A DNA stretch of 64,000 bases from Cellvibrio sp. PSBB006. Its GTDB lineage: Bacteria > Pseudomonadota > Gammaproteobacteria > Pseudomonadales > Cellvibrionaceae. The translations under genes were made by a program, and so were the position numbers. The stretch spans positions 3,718,001-3,782,000 of the forward strand of contig NZ_CP021382.1 of assembly GCF_002162135.1 (NCBI RefSeq). The letters are read 5' to 3'. Below are positions 62,161 through 64,000 of the stretch, piece after piece. Every line of letters starts with the position of its first letter. Position 1 is the first letter of the stretch. The notes under the pieces are model-generated. The model was not told where the DNA came from and searched no databases. It worked only from the letters and a program-made list of their open reading frames with translations.

Positions 62161-63111
62161 ATGAAAAAATCTAGCGAGAAAAAATTAAATTTAGTGTTCG
62201 CCTTATCAGGTTGGATATTCGGGTTCATCGGGATAGTTATCGGGATTTGGGGCTTCAGCAATAGTTTAGTCACTCAATCCAAGTATGATTTTAAAGAAGC
62301 TATTGATTTATACTACGAAACAGCAAATTTGTTGGGTGTTGAAAGTTCAGGTCCAGATAGTTTCTCTTTATGGCATGTTCGAGGTCAGCAAGACTACGAG
62401 GAATTTGATTCGCTTCAAGTATGGAAGAACATAAGAAAGCTCGAAGCTCTAAGCGCAGATCCTGGACCAGCTATGGCTCTTAAGCTTCTCTTTATATCTA
62501 AACTAAAAGATGAAAGGGAGATCGAAAAGTACATTGACGAAATCGGAAACGACATTGGTGAATTTAAGAAACTATTCTATTTAGGGTCAATAATTTCAAA
62601 AGATCGTGACAGAATAGAAACTGCATTAAACTATATGAAGAAAGCAACTCTATTAGAGCCGGAAAATGTTGAAATGCGTTCGATCTACGCACTCAATCTT
62701 CACTCTGCAAACCGAAATGTTGAGGCTGTTGAGCAGTTTCGTATTGCGATGGAAAATGATAGCTCAAACACTATGGTTATTAATAAGTTAGGCCATGTTT
62801 TAGTAGAGTCCAGGAAATTTGATGAAGCTGAAATACTGTTGTCTGATGCTGTTAAAAATGATGTCGCTGACACTGGTACATTTAACGTTTTGGGATATTC
62901 ATACGTTATTCAGCGCGATTTCAAGCGGGCAAAGAGGTATTTTGAGCTATCTATTGAAAAGGACTTTTTAAACCCGCTTCCCCATCGAAATCTGTCGCTA
63001 GTACTCCGAGAGCTGGGTGATCACGAAAATGCTGAAAAAGAAGCTGTATTGGCGAAGAAATATGGCTGGGCCGTTCCTGAAGGAGCGGACTACAGAAGTG
63101 TAATGGACTAA
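62161..63111 (+). CDS. Cassette 3: membrane-anchored TPR protein
   Basis: A 316-residue protein with one N-terminal membrane segment (about 10-34) followed by helical repeats. From about residue 145 tetratricopeptide-like repeats are visible: IETALNYMKKATLLEPENVEM, NRNVEAVEQFRIAMENDSSN, FDEAEILLSDAVKND, FKRAKRYFELSIEKD. It probably acts as a scaffold at the membrane. The ATG is seven bases after the attC core, so it begins at the cassette edge; the ribosome site is only a purine run. Codon use and AT-richness differ from the chromosome. Specific role unknown. Confidence 0.78.
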   Translation: MKKSSEKKLNLVFALSGWIFGFIGIVIGIWGFSNSLVTQSKYDFKEAIDLYYETANLLGVESSGPDSFSLWHVRGQQDYEEFDSLQVWKNIRKLEALSADPGPAMALKLLFISKLKDEREIEKYIDEIGNDIGEFKKLFYLGSIISKDRDRIETALNYMKKATLLEPENVEMRSIYALNLHSANRNVEAVEQFRIAMENDSSNTMVINKLGHVLVESRKFDEAEILLSDAVKNDVADTGTFNVLGYSYVIQRDFKRAKRYFELSIEKDFLNPLPHRNLSLVLRELGDHENAEKEAVLAKKYGWAVPEGADYRSVMD

Positions 63112-63112
63112 T

Positions 63113-63222
63113 CTCTAACAAGTTTGTTAGCCGGAACCAAATTACTGCGTGGCTTTTGTGTTAGCTGCGCTTTTAACACAAAAGCCGCTCCGCAATTCGG
63201 TCCGGTTACAAAAGCGTTAGGG
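63113..63222. other. attC site 3 (110 bases)
   Basis: Left box CTCTAAC (63113-63119) and right core GTTAGGG (63216-63222) are nearly complementary. The inner stem pairs GGCTTTTGTGTTA (63151-63163) with TAACACAAAAGCC (63174-63186). Cut expected after G63216. The boundary follows the cassette 3 stop directly. Confidence 0.85.
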
Positions 63223-63257
63223 CTCCAATCGGACATTGGATTTTCGAGGAATAACTT

Positions 63258-64000
63258 ATGAGTATCCCACAGGGATTAAAAGGAAGATATGCGTATCATT
63301 TTACTTTGATCGATAACCTAGAATCGATCATTGATAGTGGTTTGTTGTGTACAAACTTAAAGAGTGTTCTGGGTGTATCTCACGAGAACATTGCTGAGCA
63401 GGGGATTCAAGGGAGAAGGAGCACAATGCCTGTGCCGTGCTCTGGGGGCAATTTTGTTCACGATTACGTTCCTTTTTATTTTTCAAAAAAAACATCCATG
63501 CAACTCGGCGTAATTAATAAGAAGAATGTAGACCAGCCCCTACTGATATACTTTGCAGTTCCGATAGAGATTCTCGAACAAAAAGTAGGTGTTGTATTTT
63601 CCGACGCATCAGCAAATACCGATACTCCGCCAAATTTCTACAATTTATCGTCAGCAAATATGCTTGATTCTTTAAACTGGGGCGCCATTGATGACAAAAA
63701 GTGGGGATGCCCAACGGATGAGTATCGTCATCAGAAAATGGCAGAGTTGCTTGTGCCTGGCGGCATTCAGATTTCTGAAGTCTCTTACATAGTTGTCTGG
63801 AATGAGTGGGTAAAGGGAGAAGTAGAAAAGATATTCCAAAGCAAAGCGGTACAACCTCCTAGTCTAAAATATGATGAAGATCACTATTATATAAATTTTT
63901 ATGACGGTGGCAGGCAGTCAATTGTAACTGGCCCGAGATACCTAAAGCATGAAGTGGATCAGACGATTTCAGACATATGTAAAAGCACAAATGGCCCGAA
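63258..64000 (+). CDS. darT: Cassette 4: DarT-type DNA ADP-ribosyltransferase toxin (3' end outside window)
   Basis: An open frame from ATG 63258 to the window edge (over 247 codons, no stop). DarT signatures: YAYHFTLIDNLESIIDSGLL at the N-terminus (His14 for NAD), the HDYVPFYFSKKTSM element matching the canonical HDYVPFYF-x-PRSPM, and KMAELLVPGGI with the catalytic glutamate at 163 (AEFLV in relatives). DarT modifies thymidine in single-stranded DNA and, with antitoxin DarG, gives toxin-antitoxin and anti-phage activity. AGGA precedes the ATG. DarG would normally follow; it must be beyond the edge, if present. Many DarT proteins are near 210 residues, so this one is longer. Confidence 0.85.
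   Translation, partial: MSIPQGLKGRYAYHFTLIDNLESIIDSGLLCTNLKSVLGVSHENIAEQGIQGRRSTMPVPCSGGNFVHDYVPFYFSKKTSMQLGVINKKNVDQPLLIYFAVPIEILEQKVGVVFSDASANTDTPPNFYNLSSANMLDSLNWGAIDDKKWGCPTDEYRHQKMAELLVPGGIQISEVSYIVVWNEWVKGEVEKIFQSKAVQPPSLKYDEDHYYINFYDGGRQSIVTGPRYLKHEVDQTISDICKSTNGP

Larger units (their letters stand above)
59704..64000. mobile_element. Chromosomal integron (intI, attI, at least four cassettes)
   Basis: Divergent integrase and cassettes, a LexA-controlled Pint, repeat-rich attI region, three attC sites with matching outer boxes, and AT-rich single-gene cassettes all reading rightward. Predicted cassette limits: first cassette to 61555, 61556-62148, 62149-63216, 63217 onward. The array is open at the right edge. 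Confidence 0.85.

Noticed and set aside
1..64000. CRISPR arrays, tRNA or rRNA genes
   Set aside because: No regularly spaced direct repeats and no cloverleaf or rRNA-like sequence noticed on either strand.

Overview
The window reads as a chromosome segment of a polysaccharide-degrading gammaproteobacterium, most likely Cellvibrio or a close relative in the Cellvibrionaceae. The his, gpmI-envC-ctpA, yibN-grxC-secB and ppx/ppk blocks have the order known from Pseudomonas-like genomes. There are two secreted GH5 glycoside hydrolases, a sialate O-acetylesterase-type enzyme, and a lipoprotein with a poly-serine linker of the kind typical of Cellvibrio and Saccharophagus. No tRNA, rRNA, CRISPR array or prophage was seen. 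The taxonomic call is an inference from gene content.

Layout. 0-3.3 kb: hisB-hisH-hisA-hisF, interrupted by a nested palindromic element and closed by a strong terminator. 3.3-9 kb: leftward cell-envelope and glycolysis genes (yibQ-like deacetylase, ctpA, envC, gpmI). 9.3-14.4 kb: yibN-grxC-secB and ppx rightward, with ppk1 convergent to ppx and preceded by a well-formed Pho box. 14.6-18 kb: a GH5 enzyme with a ricin-type C-terminus and two lipoproteins. 18.2-19 kb: a small AT-rich gene pair that looks like a Tse2-type toxin with its partner.

19-31.2 kb is the most distinctive chromosomal locus: two divergent transcription units, all of whose products appear exported. Leftward: a heme-binding beta-propeller lipoprotein with an HzsA-like middle segment, two outer-membrane beta-barrels, a TlpA thioredoxin, a DUF4266 mini-lipoprotein ending in a Gly-rich CGC tail, and a DUF3570 barrel. 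Rightward: a mono-heme DUF1588-like protein, a LamG lipoprotein with two CxxCH motifs, and a Tat-exported DUF1501-like protein. Together they suggest an uncharacterised cell-surface redox system.

31.3-57 kb: a predicted lipase effector with a periplasmic partner, a second GH5 (mannanase-like), AraC and VOC genes, a choice-of-anchor I lipoprotein, a PMT-type mannosyltransferase with a PA14-like partner, a solute-binding protein, a glycosyltransferase, an LpxR-like lipid A deacylase, rnk, a flavoprotein, the esterase, an M16 protease-HlyD-RND-DUF3144 operon and a GIN-domain protein. tex follows at 57.3-59.6 kb.

59.7-64 kb is a chromosomal integron: a tyrosine integrase with a LexA box over its promoter, a repeat-rich attI region, then AT-rich gene cassettes separated by three attC sites. 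The integrase appears to have lost about 65-80 residues in frame, the stretch that holds the integron-specific additional domain. The cassettes encode an Abi-like membrane protein, a lipoprotein, a membrane-anchored TPR protein, and the start of a DarT-type DNA ADP-ribosyltransferase that runs off the right edge. A DarG antitoxin would be expected just beyond it.
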